A DNA stretch of 29,924 nucleotides, taken from the NCBI GenBank assembly GCA_038236705.1, contig JBBRZN010000022.1, forward strand, positions 1 through 29,924. Reading direction: 5' to 3'. Numbering within the stretch: position 1 is the stretch's first letter; every line of letters starts with the position of its first letter. Positions 13,501 to 20,193 of this stretch are shown here, one piece after another. The DNA is from AC-32 sp038236705 (lineage in GTDB: Bacteria > Actinomycetota > Thermoleophilia > Gaiellales > Gaiellaceae). The notes under the pieces are model-generated. The model ran no database searches. It was not told the origin of the DNA and was given only the letters and a program-made list of their open reading frames with translations. The position numbers and the translations under genes are program-made.

Positions 13501-13695
13501 CTAAATCAGGATCTCGGCGGCTGTCTCTGGGGAGCAGCCCTGAGTGATCAGGTCGGCCGCGTGGTGCAGGTCGGCCTCGCTGTGCGCGATCTTCTCGGCG
13601 AGCGGCAGCGGGTACCCGGCCTCCATCAACACGTGCAGGCGCCAGCTCTCGACTTTCGCCTGTTCGTCCCTGGGTGTCTCGGCGACTTGTGTCAT
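13501..13695 (-). CDS. Small conserved actinobacterial protein (64 residues)
   Basis: A soluble protein with a charged start and the core RLHVLMEAGYPLPLAEKIAH then SEADLHHAADLITQGCSPET, ending AAEILI. This pattern (helix, AGYP turn, helix, DLHxAxxLxxxGC-PETA-xIL) is recognised as a recurrent small hypothetical protein of actinobacteria; it resembles a UBA-like or short helical-bundle fold, but no function is known. ATG 13695 gives a sensible N-terminus; no strong ribosome site is seen. It lies alone, 31 bases upstream of xseA in the same orientation, so it could share transcription with it. Confidence 0.7.
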   Translation of the reverse strand: MTQVAETPRDEQAKVESWRLHVLMEAGYPLPLAEKIAHSEADLHHAADLITQGCSPETAAEILI

Positions 13696-13760
13696 CGGTG
13701 GTTCGGGTAGTTCGTCCTTTGGTAGACGAACCCTGCACGCGGAAGTTTGCGTTGCCTTGC

Positions 13761-15125
13761 TCAGCGCTCCCGAAACGTCGGTGCGAGCCTCGACCCGGCG
13801 TCGTTGACCGCCTCGTCGATCTTCCGCTGCAGGTCCTGAAGGCGCGCGTTCAGGACCGTGCGCTCCGCTTCCGCGTCGGCCGCGAGCGACTGGACCTGCG
13901 AGCGGAGGTCGGCCTCGGCCTCGCCGATTCGCCGCTGAAGCTCCGCGACGAGCTCGTCCCGCTCGTGCTCGAGGGTGTTGCCGATCTGCGACAGCTTGCG
14001 CTCGAGCCGCTGGCTGCCGGCGTCGGCCACATGGGCGAGCCGCTCCGCCAGGACGCTCTGAGCCTCCTTCGCGAAATGTGCAACGGCCCTGTCGAGCTCG
14101 CGCGAGAGCCGTTGCGCGGCGTCCTCTCGCGCGCTCTTGATCGCCGCGCCGAACTGCTGCGACACGGCCTCGGAGAAGCTGTTGGAGGTTCGTTCGACGA
14201 CTCGCTTGAGCTGGTCGAGCTGGCGCCGCTCCACATCCGCGAAGCCGGTCTGGATCCGCTGGATCGCCTCGGCCTCCTCGGCCGCGACGCGCTCGCTCAG
14301 CTCCCGTTCACGCTGGCGGAGCCGATCGGCGACCTCGTGTAGCGCGCGGCGCCGGTCGCGCTCGTGCGACTCGAGCTCTTCGTGCGCACCCTGGGCGTTC
14401 TCGCGCGCGGCCCGTTCGAACTCCGCTTCGAAAGTCGCGAGCCGCTCTCGCTGGGCCTCGCTGGCGGTGTCGAGTTGCTCGGTGTCGAGCTCGATCCGCG
14501 ACTGCGCCTCGGCCATCAGCTGCTGCTGGCGCTGTGAGAGCGTCGTTAGCTGCGCCGCCAGTGTCTGCTCGGTTCGCGAGAGGTCGGCCGTCCACTCGGC
14601 CAGCCGGCGGCCGACACGCTCCTCGACCTTGCCGAGGGCGTCGCTCAGCTCGGCGCTCGCCTTGCGCTCCCGTTCGGCGAACGCGGCGCGTCGCTCCTCG
14701 GCGATCCGGCGCTCTTCGCCCACGAGGCGCGAGAGCGAGTCGGCGCGCGCGCGGGCAAGCGTCCGCTTGATCTCTGCCGCGCGGGCCTCGGTCTCCCGGG
14801 TCACGAGCGCGTCCAGCCGCTGCTCCGCCTCGGCGAGCTGGCGCTCGACGTCCTTCGTGCGGGCGACCAGCCGCCGCAGCGCGATCGTCCCGAGCTGCAG
14901 CGCGGCGCAAACCGTCAAGCCGCCTGCTGCGACCGCGAGGCCCTGTGCAGGCTCCAGCGCGAAGGCAACCCACGCGGCGGCCGCCGCGGTTCCGACGAGA
15001 CCGGTCAGTGCACGCAGGACGGTGCGGGAGACACGGCCGAAGAGGGCCGCCGCGGTCGAGCCGAAGACGGCGACGACTGCTCCTGCAAAGACGAGCTCGA
15101 AGACCTCCTCCCGCACGCCGGCCAT
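13761..15125 (-). CDS. Membrane-anchored long coiled-coil protein
   Basis: A 454-residue protein. Residues about 8-85 contain two or three hydrophobic segments (LVFAGAVVAVFGSTAAALFG; LVGTAAAAAWVAFAL; GLAVAAGGLTVCAALQLGTI). From about residue 90 to 440 it is almost unbroken charged heptad sequence rich in Glu, Arg, Ala and Gln, such as QLAEAEQRLDALVTRETEAR and RLEAELVAELQRR-like stretches. It ends in a short non-helical tail. No enzymatic motif is visible. Such proteins act as envelope-tethered scaffolds or spacers, resembling DUF-type RmuC-like or Ezr-like architectures, but I do not recognise a specific family. ATG 15125 follows the stop of the UbiA-like gene by one base, so it is the last gene of a three-gene operon. 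Confidence 0.75.
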   Translation of the reverse strand: MAGVREEVFELVFAGAVVAVFGSTAAALFGRVSRTVLRALTGLVGTAAAAAWVAFALEPAQGLAVAAGGLTVCAALQLGTIALRRLVARTKDVERQLAEAEQRLDALVTRETEARAAEIKRTLARARADSLSRLVGEERRIAEERRAAFAERERKASAELSDALGKVEERVGRRLAEWTADLSRTEQTLAAQLTTLSQRQQQLMAEAQSRIELDTEQLDTASEAQRERLATFEAEFERAARENAQGAHEELESHERDRRRALHEVADRLRQRERELSERVAAEEAEAIQRIQTGFADVERRQLDQLKRVVERTSNSFSEAVSQQFGAAIKSAREDAAQRLSRELDRAVAHFAKEAQSVLAERLAHVADAGSQRLERKLSQIGNTLEHERDELVAELQRRIGEAEADLRSQVQSLAADAEAERTVLNARLQDLQRKIDEAVNDAGSRLAPTFRER

Positions 15126-15126
15126 G

Positions 15127-15855
15127 CTACGTCAGCCTGAGCGCGAGCAGCGCGGCGGCGAGGCAGACGTGGGCGGCGGCGAGCAGCTGGAGCGCCTGTT
15201 CCTGGGCCCCGTACAGGAGCTCGTGGGTGATCGGCTGCCGGGTGCCGTCGCGCAGCTCGAGCGTCCCCGTCACCGCGGCCACGCGGCGGCGAGCGTGGCG
15301 CACCGGGTTCGAGAGCACCCGCTGCACGTAGCTCGTCAGCGCGGCGTAGCCCGCCGCGAGGAGTGCAACCCAGGTGATCGTTTCGGCGCAGGCGAAGTAG
15401 CCGGTCAGCAGGGGGAAGGCGCCCCATGCAAGCGCAAAGCCTGCGCTGTTGTGGATCGCGCCGCCGAAGAGCTCGAGGTTGTAGGCCGGCACGAGCACCG
15501 CCCCGACCGCGACGAAGACGAGCAGCCAGAGATCGAACTCGAAGGCGCCCGCGATCCCGAGCGCGACCGCGCCCGCGAGCGAGAGGACCGTGAGCCCGAC
15601 GAGCACCCGGTTCGGGATCCGCGTCGCGAGCGGCCGTCCGTTCAACTCGTCGAGCGCGTGCGCGGCCACTCCCATCCCGAGGAAGAACGCCGCCCCGGCC
15701 GCCGCGAGCCGCCCCTCTCGGAGCTCAGGCGCGAGCGCCGCTCCGATCGCCACGTAGCTCAGGTGCCAGGCGGTGTAGGGCGGGTGGAGCAGTGTCACGT
15801 AGTCGCGCCAGCCGCCGGGCGCGAGCGCGTAGAAGGCCGGCCGCGCTTCGGTCAC
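15127..15855 (-). CDS. Multi-pass membrane protein, possibly UbiA-prenyltransferase-like
   Basis: A 242-residue protein with about seven membrane segments. TLLHPPYTAWHLSYVAIGAA, GVAAHALDELNGRPLATRIP and VPAYNLELFGGAIHNSAGFA resemble the layout of UbiA-type membrane prenyltransferases, where Asp-rich loops bind the prenyl diphosphate. The canonical N-x-x-x-D and D-x-x-x-D motifs are not clearly present (HALDELNGR is the nearest), so enzymatic activity is doubtful. GTG 15855 overlaps the methyltransferase stop by four bases (GTGA). Its coupling with a MenG/UbiE-like methyltransferase suggests a role in quinone or other isoprenoid-lipid modification; this is inference. Confidence 0.55.
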   Translation of the reverse strand: MTEARPAFYALAPGGWRDYVTLLHPPYTAWHLSYVAIGAALAPELREGRLAAAGAAFFLGMGVAAHALDELNGRPLATRIPNRVLVGLTVLSLAGAVALGIAGAFEFDLWLLVFVAVGAVLVPAYNLELFGGAIHNSAGFALAWGAFPLLTGYFACAETITWVALLAAGYAALTSYVQRVLSNPVRHARRRVAAVTGTLELRDGTRQPITHELLYGAQEQALQLLAAAHVCLAAALLALRLT

Positions 15856-16544
15856 GCTCGCCGGCCCCAGACGACCGTGCAGCCGCCGAGGCTCAGGCGG
15901 TGGGCGCGCACATCCTCGAAGCTGGCCTCGCGGAAGGCGTCCAGCAGCCGAGGCACCGGCCAGCGCTCGTCGAACTCGCGGATGCTGCCGCCGAGGAACC
16001 GCCCGACCTCGTGCCACGCCGGCGAGATGACCCGGCCGAGCGTGGGGAGACCGACGTCGACGTAGAGGTTCCAGAGGGCGCGCGGGGTGGGGCCCGGCGG
16101 GACGCCGAAGTCGAGGAGCGATGCGGTCGCGCCCGGCCGCAGCACGCGCGCCAGGCCCCGTAGGCCGGCCGGGACATCGCTCAGGTAGCGGAGCAGGTAG
16201 GCGGCCGTGAGCCCGTCGAAAGACTCATCTTCGAACGGCAGCTCCTCCGCGCTCGCCTCGACGAGGCGGACTCGATTCGTCCCGATCCGTCGGCGCGCCT
16301 CGGCGAGCATCTCCGGGCTCTGATCGACCCCGACGACGAAGCAGCCCTTCTGCCGCACGAGCTCGAGCGCGACCGCGCCGGTGCCGGTCGCCAGGTCGGC
16401 GACGACGTCATCGGGCCTCACCCCAACGCGCGAGACGAGAAAGCGCCGCCAGCGTGGGTCCTGGCCAAACGAGAGCAGACGCGCGTAGCGGTCGTAGCTC
16501 GGGCCGAGCGGGGCGAACAGCTCGCGGGCGCGCGTCTCGATCAC
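15852..16544 (-). CDS. SAM-dependent methyltransferase, UbiE/MenG-like
   Basis: A 230-residue class I methyltransferase. It begins RARELFAPLGPSYDRYARLL (the UbiE-type opening with the Tyr-Asp motif), has motif I VVADLATGTGAVALELV, motif II CFVVGVDQSPEMLAEARRRI, and PFEDESFDGLTAAYLLRYLS and ARVLRPGATASLLDFGVPPG (post-I and motif III). UbiE/MenG enzymes methylate demethylmenaquinone or the ubiquinone precursor; the match is to the family shape and does not prove the substrate. It is first in an operon with a UbiA-like membrane protein and a coiled-coil protein. GTG 16544 has TAGACT 6 bases upstream in a box shared with the divergent gene. Confidence 0.75.
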   Translation of the reverse strand: MIETRARELFAPLGPSYDRYARLLSFGQDPRWRRFLVSRVGVRPDDVVADLATGTGAVALELVRQKGCFVVGVDQSPEMLAEARRRIGTNRVRLVEASAEELPFEDESFDGLTAAYLLRYLSDVPAGLRGLARVLRPGATASLLDFGVPPGPTPRALWNLYVDVGLPTLGRVISPAWHEVGRFLGGSIREFDERWPVPRLLDAFREASFEDVRAHRLSLGGCTVVWGRRA

Positions 16545-16550
16545 GCGGTG

Positions 16551-16560
16551 AGTCTAGGCT
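16551..16560. promoter_or_regulatory. Overlapping divergent -10 boxes (AGTCTAGGCT)
   Basis: On the plus strand TAGGCT (16555-16560) lies 6 bases before GTG 16567. On the minus strand TAGACT (16551-16556) lies 6 bases before GTG 16544. The two boxes share the central TA, so one 10-bp element can drive both genes with leaderless transcripts. Confidence 0.5.
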
Positions 16561-16566
16561 GGCCGG

Positions 16567-16980
16567 GTGGGTCTGGACGACGATCTGAGGCGGACGGCGG
16601 AGGCCGCGGTCGTCTACGCGGCCGACGGCGAGGAGCTGGTCGGGATCGTCCCCGCCGAGCCGGCGAGCGGGCTGCGGCTCTACGTCTGCGCCTACGGGCA
16701 GGAGGACGAGGCGACCTGGCTTGTGCTCGACGCGACCGGCGTCCCGGTCGAGGAGCGGGCGCTCGTGCGCGACGCCGTCTCGATCGCAGCCCTCTGCGAG
16801 GTGGCCGAGGAGGCGGCGGGAGTCGAGCCGGACGCGCCCCGGGTTGCGAGCCCCGCCTACCTCGACGAGCTCGGCTCGAGCGCCGGGCCGGAGCTCGCAG
16901 GCGCGGTCAAGGGCGCGACCGGCACGGTGGACGAGCTACTGCGCGACGTCGAGCGAAGCTACAAGCGCCCGCTGAGCTAA
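16567..16980 (+). CDS. Conserved protein of unknown function (137 residues)
   Basis: A soluble, acidic protein: GLDDDLRRTAEAAVVYAADG, VPAEPASGLRLYVCAYGQED then EATWLVLDATGVPVEERALV, followed by a helical half (DAVSIAALCEVAEEAAG) and a tail GTVDELLRDVERSYKRPLS. Residues 20-75 look like a beta-sheet domain, the rest helical. I do not recognise a named family. The start GTG 16567 is set by a TAGGCT box 6 bases upstream, shared with the divergent methyltransferase promoter. It is followed after 9 bases by another small gene, which has its own box. Confidence 0.65.
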   Translation: MGLDDDLRRTAEAAVVYAADGEELVGIVPAEPASGLRLYVCAYGQEDEATWLVLDATGVPVEERALVRDAVSIAALCEVAEEAAGVEPDAPRVASPAYLDELGSSAGPELAGAVKGATGTVDELLRDVERSYKRPLS

Positions 16981-16983
16981 CCT
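16978..16983 (+). promoter_or_regulatory. -10 box (TAACCT) overlapping the upstream stop codon
   Basis: TAACCT starts with the TAA stop of the preceding gene and lies 6 bases before ATG 16990. Confidence 0.4.
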
Positions 16984-16989
16984 GGGCGC

Positions 16990-17274
16990 ATGGAAGGCTT
17001 CCCGTTCGGGGGCGATCCCGAAGACCTGATGCGCAGCCTGCGCGAGTTCGCCGAGCAGCAGGCCGAGACCGTGCAGGAGGCGCAGCGCGAACAGTTCGCG
17101 ACGCTGACGCTGAACACCGCGGTCGAGCTGACCGCAGCCGCGCTCGCGCAGATCAATGCCGGCGGCTCGGCGGACGAGCAGACCGCCGCGCTCCGCGACG
17201 CCATGCGCGTGCTCTTCCCCGAGGCGGTGGCGCTCGTCAGTGCCGCGCGCCAGGGGTTCATGCGGGAGGGATAA
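16990..17274 (+). CDS. Small helical protein of unknown function (94 residues)
   Basis: An all-helical soluble protein: GDPEDLMRSLREFAEQQAET then VQEAQREQFATLTLNTAVEL and TAAALAQINAGG, ending LFPEAVALVSAARQGFMREG. It is rich in Ala, Glu and Gln and has no Cys or membrane segment. No family is recognised. It begins 9 bases after the preceding small gene. A stem-loop at 17293-17319 lies after its stop. Confidence 0.65.
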   Translation: MEGFPFGGDPEDLMRSLREFAEQQAETVQEAQREQFATLTLNTAVELTAAALAQINAGGSADEQTAALRDAMRVLFPEAVALVSAARQGFMREG

Positions 17275-17292
17275 CGCCTAGCGGGGTGAGAC

Positions 17293-17319
17293 GGCCGCGG
17301 CGGCCAAGCCGCCCCGGCC
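17293..17319 (+). terminator. GC-rich hairpin after the 94-residue gene
   Basis: GGCCGCGGCGGC - CAA - GCCGCCCCGGCC forms a 12-bp stem with one mismatch. No U-run follows. It separates the small genes from proline dehydrogenase. Confidence 0.5.
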
Positions 17320-17340
17320 TCCAGATAGCCAGTCGTAGCC

Positions 17341-17346
17341 TAGAAT
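17341..17346 (+). promoter_or_regulatory. -10 box (TAGAAT) of the proline dehydrogenase gene
   Basis: TAGAAT lies 10 bases before GTG 17357. This is slightly longer than the other leaderless cases but still leaves almost no leader. Confidence 0.45.
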
Positions 17347-17356
17347 CGCGCGGCCC

Positions 17357-18283
17357 GTGAGCCTCGTCGACTCCGCCATCGTCCGCCTGCTTCCGGCGGT
17401 GCCCAAGCAGGTCGTGCGGCGGATCTCCGAGCACTACATCGCGGGTGAGGAGCTCGACGACGCGCTGCGCGTGGTGCTCGAGCTGAACGCCCAGGGCAAG
17501 CTCGCGACGCTCGACGTGCTCGGTGAGGAGGTGACCGACCCGGAGGAGGCCCGCGCGATCGCCGGTGCCTACCGCGAGGCGATCGACGCTTTCAAGCGCG
17601 GCTCGCTCGACTCGAACATCAGCGTCAAGCCGACGGCACTCGGCCTCAACCTGAGTCACGAGCTTTTTCGCGAGAACCTCGAGGCCGTCGTGGCGCGCGC
17701 GGCCGAGCGCGACAACTTCGTCCGGGTCGACATGGAGGACTCCTCCACGACCGACGACACGCTGCGCATCTACCGCGAGCTGCGGGAGGCGGGGCACGAC
17801 AACGTCGGCATCGTGCTCCAGGCGCGGCTGAAGCGGTCGATCGACGACGTGCGCGCCCTCGCCGATCTGCGCCCGAACGTGCGGATCTGCAAGGGCATCT
17901 ACCTCGAGCCGCCGGAGATCGCCTTCCGTGATTTCGAGGCGGTGCAGGCGAGCTTCGTGCAGACGCTCACGGAGCTGCTCGACGGAGGCAGCTATGTCGG
18001 GATCGCCACGCACGACGAGTGGCTACTGGAGCAGGGGAAGCGCCTCGTCGCCGAGCATGGTCTCGGTCGCGACGACTACGAGTTCCAGATGCTGCTCGGC
18101 GTCCGTCCCGCCCTCGGAGACGAGCTCGTGCGCGAGGGTCACCGGCTTCGGATCTACACGCCCTTCGGGCGGCACTGGTACTCGTACTCGCTGCGGCGGC
18201 TGCAGGAGAACCCGAAGATCGCCGGCTACATCGCGGCGGACACGTTCAACCGCCTGTTTCCGCGTCGCAACGGCTCTTCGTGA
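17357..18283 (+). CDS. Proline dehydrogenase (monofunctional)
   Basis: A 308-residue FAD-dependent barrel enzyme oxidising L-proline to pyrroline-5-carboxylate. The family motifs are present in order: NISVKPTALGLNLSHELFRE (SxKxTALG), FVRVDMEDSSTTDDTLRIY (the VDMED strand), GIVLQARLKRSIDDV, VRICKGIYLEP, YVGIATHDEWLL and YEFQMLLGVRPALGDELVRE (EFQMLxG), then HRLRIYTPFGRHWYSYSLRR (R-x-Y-x-P-F-G-x-x-W, the proline-binding region). The length fits the monofunctional actinobacterial and Gram-positive type. A pyrroline-5-carboxylate dehydrogenase is not in the window. GTG 17357 is the first start after the terminator and promoter. Confidence 0.93.
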   Translation: MSLVDSAIVRLLPAVPKQVVRRISEHYIAGEELDDALRVVLELNAQGKLATLDVLGEEVTDPEEARAIAGAYREAIDAFKRGSLDSNISVKPTALGLNLSHELFRENLEAVVARAAERDNFVRVDMEDSSTTDDTLRIYRELREAGHDNVGIVLQARLKRSIDDVRALADLRPNVRICKGIYLEPPEIAFRDFEAVQASFVQTLTELLDGGSYVGIATHDEWLLEQGKRLVAEHGLGRDDYEFQMLLGVRPALGDELVREGHRLRIYTPFGRHWYSYSLRRLQENPKIAGYIAADTFNRLFPRRNGSS

Positions 18284-18408
18284 TCTGGGCGCGGCTCGCG
18301 TAACGAGGCCGCGGAGGGCCAAGGTGCCTCGCTGCCCGAAGCAGTCCGGCTCCCGAGCCAAATCGTGCGGCATCGGATCCGCGATGGGTGGCGGGAGCTG
18401 TCTCCTCA

Positions 18409-18434
18409 GGCCAGTGCTGTGACGAAAAGTCACA
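18409..18434 (+). repeat. GGCCAGTG repeat copy F with a different hairpin
   Basis: GGCCAGTGC is followed by TGTGAC - GAAAA - GTCACA, a 6-bp stem, so the GGCCAGTG head is joined to a new hairpin. Confidence 0.4.
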
Positions 18435-18461
18435 CCTTCGTTCCACCAGCCACGTCTCGCC

Positions 18462-18490
18462 GGGCCAGTGGCCGGGGACAGTCCCCGGCC
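18462..18490 (+). repeat. GGCCAGTG repeat copy E with a strong palindrome
   Basis: GGGCCAGT is followed by the 21-base perfect palindrome GGCCGGGGAC-A-GTCCCCGGCC (18470-18490). It is placed at the 3' end of convergent genes and may serve as a terminator. Confidence 0.6.
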
Positions 18491-18514
18491 TTGGCCGTTT
18501 GGGGCACGTCCGGG

Positions 18515-19150
18515 CTAGAAGGGCTTGCGCGCGATCAGGATCAGGTCGCCCGGGACTCGCACCTCGCGACGGCCCCAGCGGTTCGGGTCCGGGAGTTCCT
18601 CGAGCCGCTCCAACGCCAGCCCGGCGCCTCCGAGCGCGTGCACCAGCCGCCCGATCGGCCACGTCTCGAAGTAGCTCTCGTGCCAGTGCAGCATCTGGTC
18701 GAGGCAGGCCGCGACCGGGTGCTCGTCGTAGAGGAACAGAATGCCGCCCTTCTTGAGAGCGGCCGCGATCCCGTCCGCCCAGCTCTCGAGGTCGCCGATC
18801 TCGGCCAGCGCGCCCCAGGAGGAGTAGACGACGTCGAAGCGCTTGCGGCGCAGCTCGACGGGCAGGGCCTCGGGCGAGGCGGTCACGAGCGCCGCGTCCG
18901 GGAGGCGCTTGCGCGCAGCCTTCACCGTCTCCTCGGAGGAGTCCACGCCCGTGACCAGCGCGCCGAGGCTCATCAGCGCCGCGGTCTCCCGCCCCGCACC
19001 GCAGGCCAGATGCAGCACGTGCCGCCCGCCGATGTCAGGCAGCCGCTCCCGCACCGGCTTCGGCAGCGTGCGGCTGCCGCGCGTCGAGGAGCGGCGGATC
19101 CGCTTGTGCGCCTCCTCCCAGGCGCGAAGGTTGGTATCGGTTGGTTCCAT
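18515..19150 (-). CDS. SAM-dependent class I methyltransferase
   Basis: A 211-residue enzyme. Motif I is HVLHLACGAGRETAALMSLG, then ALVTGVDSSEETVKAARKRL (the acidic SAM-ribose-binding strand), FDVVYSSWGALAEIGDLESW and AALKKGGILFLYDEHPVAAC. The order and spacing are those of the Methyltransf_11/25 group. The N-terminus (NLRAWEEAHKRIR) and the C-terminal half with HWHESYFETWPIG and PDPNRWGRREVRVPGDLILI likely form the acceptor-binding cap, which resembles uncharacterised small-molecule methyltransferases. The substrate is unknown. ATG 19150 shares a base with the stop of fabL (TGATG), so the two are coupled. Confidence 0.8.
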   Translation of the reverse strand: MEPTDTNLRAWEEAHKRIRRSSTRGSRTLPKPVRERLPDIGGRHVLHLACGAGRETAALMSLGALVTGVDSSEETVKAARKRLPDAALVTASPEALPVELRRKRFDVVYSSWGALAEIGDLESWADGIAAALKKGGILFLYDEHPVAACLDQMLHWHESYFETWPIGRLVHALGGAGLALERLEELPDPNRWGRREVRVPGDLILIARKPF

Positions 19151-19887
19151 CAGGCGAGCAGGGAGAAGCCGCCGTCGACGATCAGGGTCTGGCCGCGCAC
19201 CATCTCGGCGCCGGGGGAGCAGAGGAAGCAGACCGCCTCGGCGACGTCGCGCGGCTCCACCAGCCTGCCCGCCGGAGTGCGCGCGAGCCCGCTCGAGATC
19301 ATCTGCTCGCGGTTCGGGAAATGGTCGAGCGCGCCGGTCTCCACGACTCCGGCCGAGACGGCGTTCGCGCGGATCCCGCGCGGCGCGAGCTCCACCGCGA
19401 GGTAGCGGACGAGCGCTTCCAGCGCGGCCTTCGAGACGCCGACGAGCACGTAGTTCTCGAGCACGCGCGTCGAGCCGAGGCTCGAGACGCCGATGATCGA
19501 CGAGCCCTCCGGCATCTGCGGCGCGCACGCGCGCGTGAGGCTCAGCAGCGCCCGCGCGTTCGCGTTGAGGGTCCAGTCCCAGTGCTTGTCCTGGGTCTCG
19601 AGTGCCGGCTCGATCACGCCCGTGGCCGCGTTGTGAACGAGCACGTCGAATGGGCCGAGCCCGGCGGCTTCCTGCGCCACCCGCTCCGAGGACACGTTGC
19701 CGCGCAGGAGCAGCGGCTCGGCGCCGGCGGCGCGCAGCTCCTCCGCCGTTTCCTCCGCGGCCTTGTCGTTGCGGAGGTAGCCGATCGCCACGCGCTTGGC
19801 CCCGAGCTCGGCGAAGCGCAGCGCGATCGTCTTCCCGATTCCCCGCGAGCCTCCGGTCACGAGCACCGAAGCGCCATCGAAATTCAT
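19150..19887 (-). CDS. fabL: Enoyl-ACP reductase FabL-like short-chain dehydrogenase
   Basis: A 245-residue SDR. The NAD(P) motif is TGGSRGIGKT (11-20), followed by HNAAT. The active site is Tyr146-x6-Lys153 (YVLVGVSK) instead of the Tyr-x3-Lys of ordinary SDRs such as FabG. The spacing Y-x6-K and the flanking segments VSKAALEALVRYLAVELAPR, LDHFPNREQM, TPAGRLVEPRD and MVRGQTLIVDGGFSLL match Bacillus FabL, which reduces the enoyl-ACP double bond in the last step of fatty-acid elongation and is little affected by triclosan. Whether it is the only enoyl reductase of this organism cannot be seen. It overlaps the genes before (ATGA) and after it (TGATG). Confidence 0.85.
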   Translation of the reverse strand: MNFDGASVLVTGGSRGIGKTIALRFAELGAKRVAIGYLRNDKAAEETAEELRAAGAEPLLLRGNVSSERVAQEAAGLGPFDVLVHNAATGVIEPALETQDKHWDWTLNANARALLSLTRACAPQMPEGSSIIGVSSLGSTRVLENYVLVGVSKAALEALVRYLAVELAPRGIRANAVSAGVVETGALDHFPNREQMISSGLARTPAGRLVEPRDVAEAVCFLCSPGAEMVRGQTLIVDGGFSLLA

Positions 19888-20162
19888 CGCCTCGGCGGGA
19901 GCGGTTCGTCCGCGGGCGCGGTGCTCGGGATCTCTCCCCAGCCGGGCCGGTCGCGCGGCACGCGCGGGCCCTCCCTCGCCTTCGAGGAGGCGTGGGCGAG
20001 GCGGTCGAGCAGCTCCATCTGCACCTCCGCGTAACGACGTACCTCGTGGTCTGCCGGAAGGTCGAGCACGAGCTCCTCGACACGCGCACGCAGCTGGTAG
20101 GCGAAGTGCGGGGTGGCCGGGGCGACGAGCGCATCGACGTCGGCGGTGGTTGGCTCCGGCAT
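19884..20162 (-). CDS. Small conserved protein upstream of fabL (92 residues)
   Basis: A soluble protein: EPTTADVDALVAPATPHFAY then QLRARVEELVLDLPADHEVR, RYAEVQMELLDRLAHASSKA, and a Pro/Arg-rich tail (REGPRVPRDRPGWGEIPSTA). Residues 15-65 are helical; the tail looks disordered. No family is recognised with confidence. ATG 20162 has TAGGCT (minus strand) 7 bases upstream. Its stop overlaps the fabL start by four bases. The conserved coupling suggests a role linked to FabL, but nothing shows what it is. Confidence 0.65.
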   Translation of the reverse strand: MPEPTTADVDALVAPATPHFAYQLRARVEELVLDLPADHEVRRYAEVQMELLDRLAHASSKAREGPRVPRDRPGWGEIPSTAPADEPLPPRR

Positions 20163-20169
20163 GAGCAAA

Positions 20170-20186
20170 AGCCTACTGGGTAGTGT
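20170..20186. promoter_or_regulatory. Divergent leaderless promoter pair
   Basis: On the minus strand TAGGCT (20170-20175) is 7 bases before ATG 20162. On the plus strand TAGTGT (20181-20186) is 7 bases before ATG 20194. The boxes are 5 bases apart, so polymerase can occupy only one at a time. Confidence 0.5.
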
Positions 20187-20193
20187 CGAAGAG

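Larger units (their letters stand above)
18284..18514. other. Intergenic region with two hairpins and repeat copies E and F
   Basis: It lies between the convergent proline dehydrogenase and methyltransferase genes. No coding frame is credible. It contains hairpins at 18418-18434 and 18470-18490, each directly preceded by GGCCAGTG. Confidence 0.6.

Noticed and set aside
14137..16065. 642-codon plus-strand frame, Ser/Arg-rich
   Set aside because: It is antisense to the coiled-coil, UbiA-like and methyltransferase genes; its Ser/Arg/Ala composition is the mirror of a Glu/Arg/Ala coiled coil.
18023..18433. Minus-strand frame across the end of proline dehydrogenase
   Set aside because: It is antisense to conserved proline dehydrogenase motifs and runs into the hairpin region.
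20161..20193. ATG 20161 as start of the EamA transporter
   Set aside because: It would overlap the start codon of the divergent gene; ATG 20194 has a TAGTGT box 7 bases upstream and the family homology begins after it.
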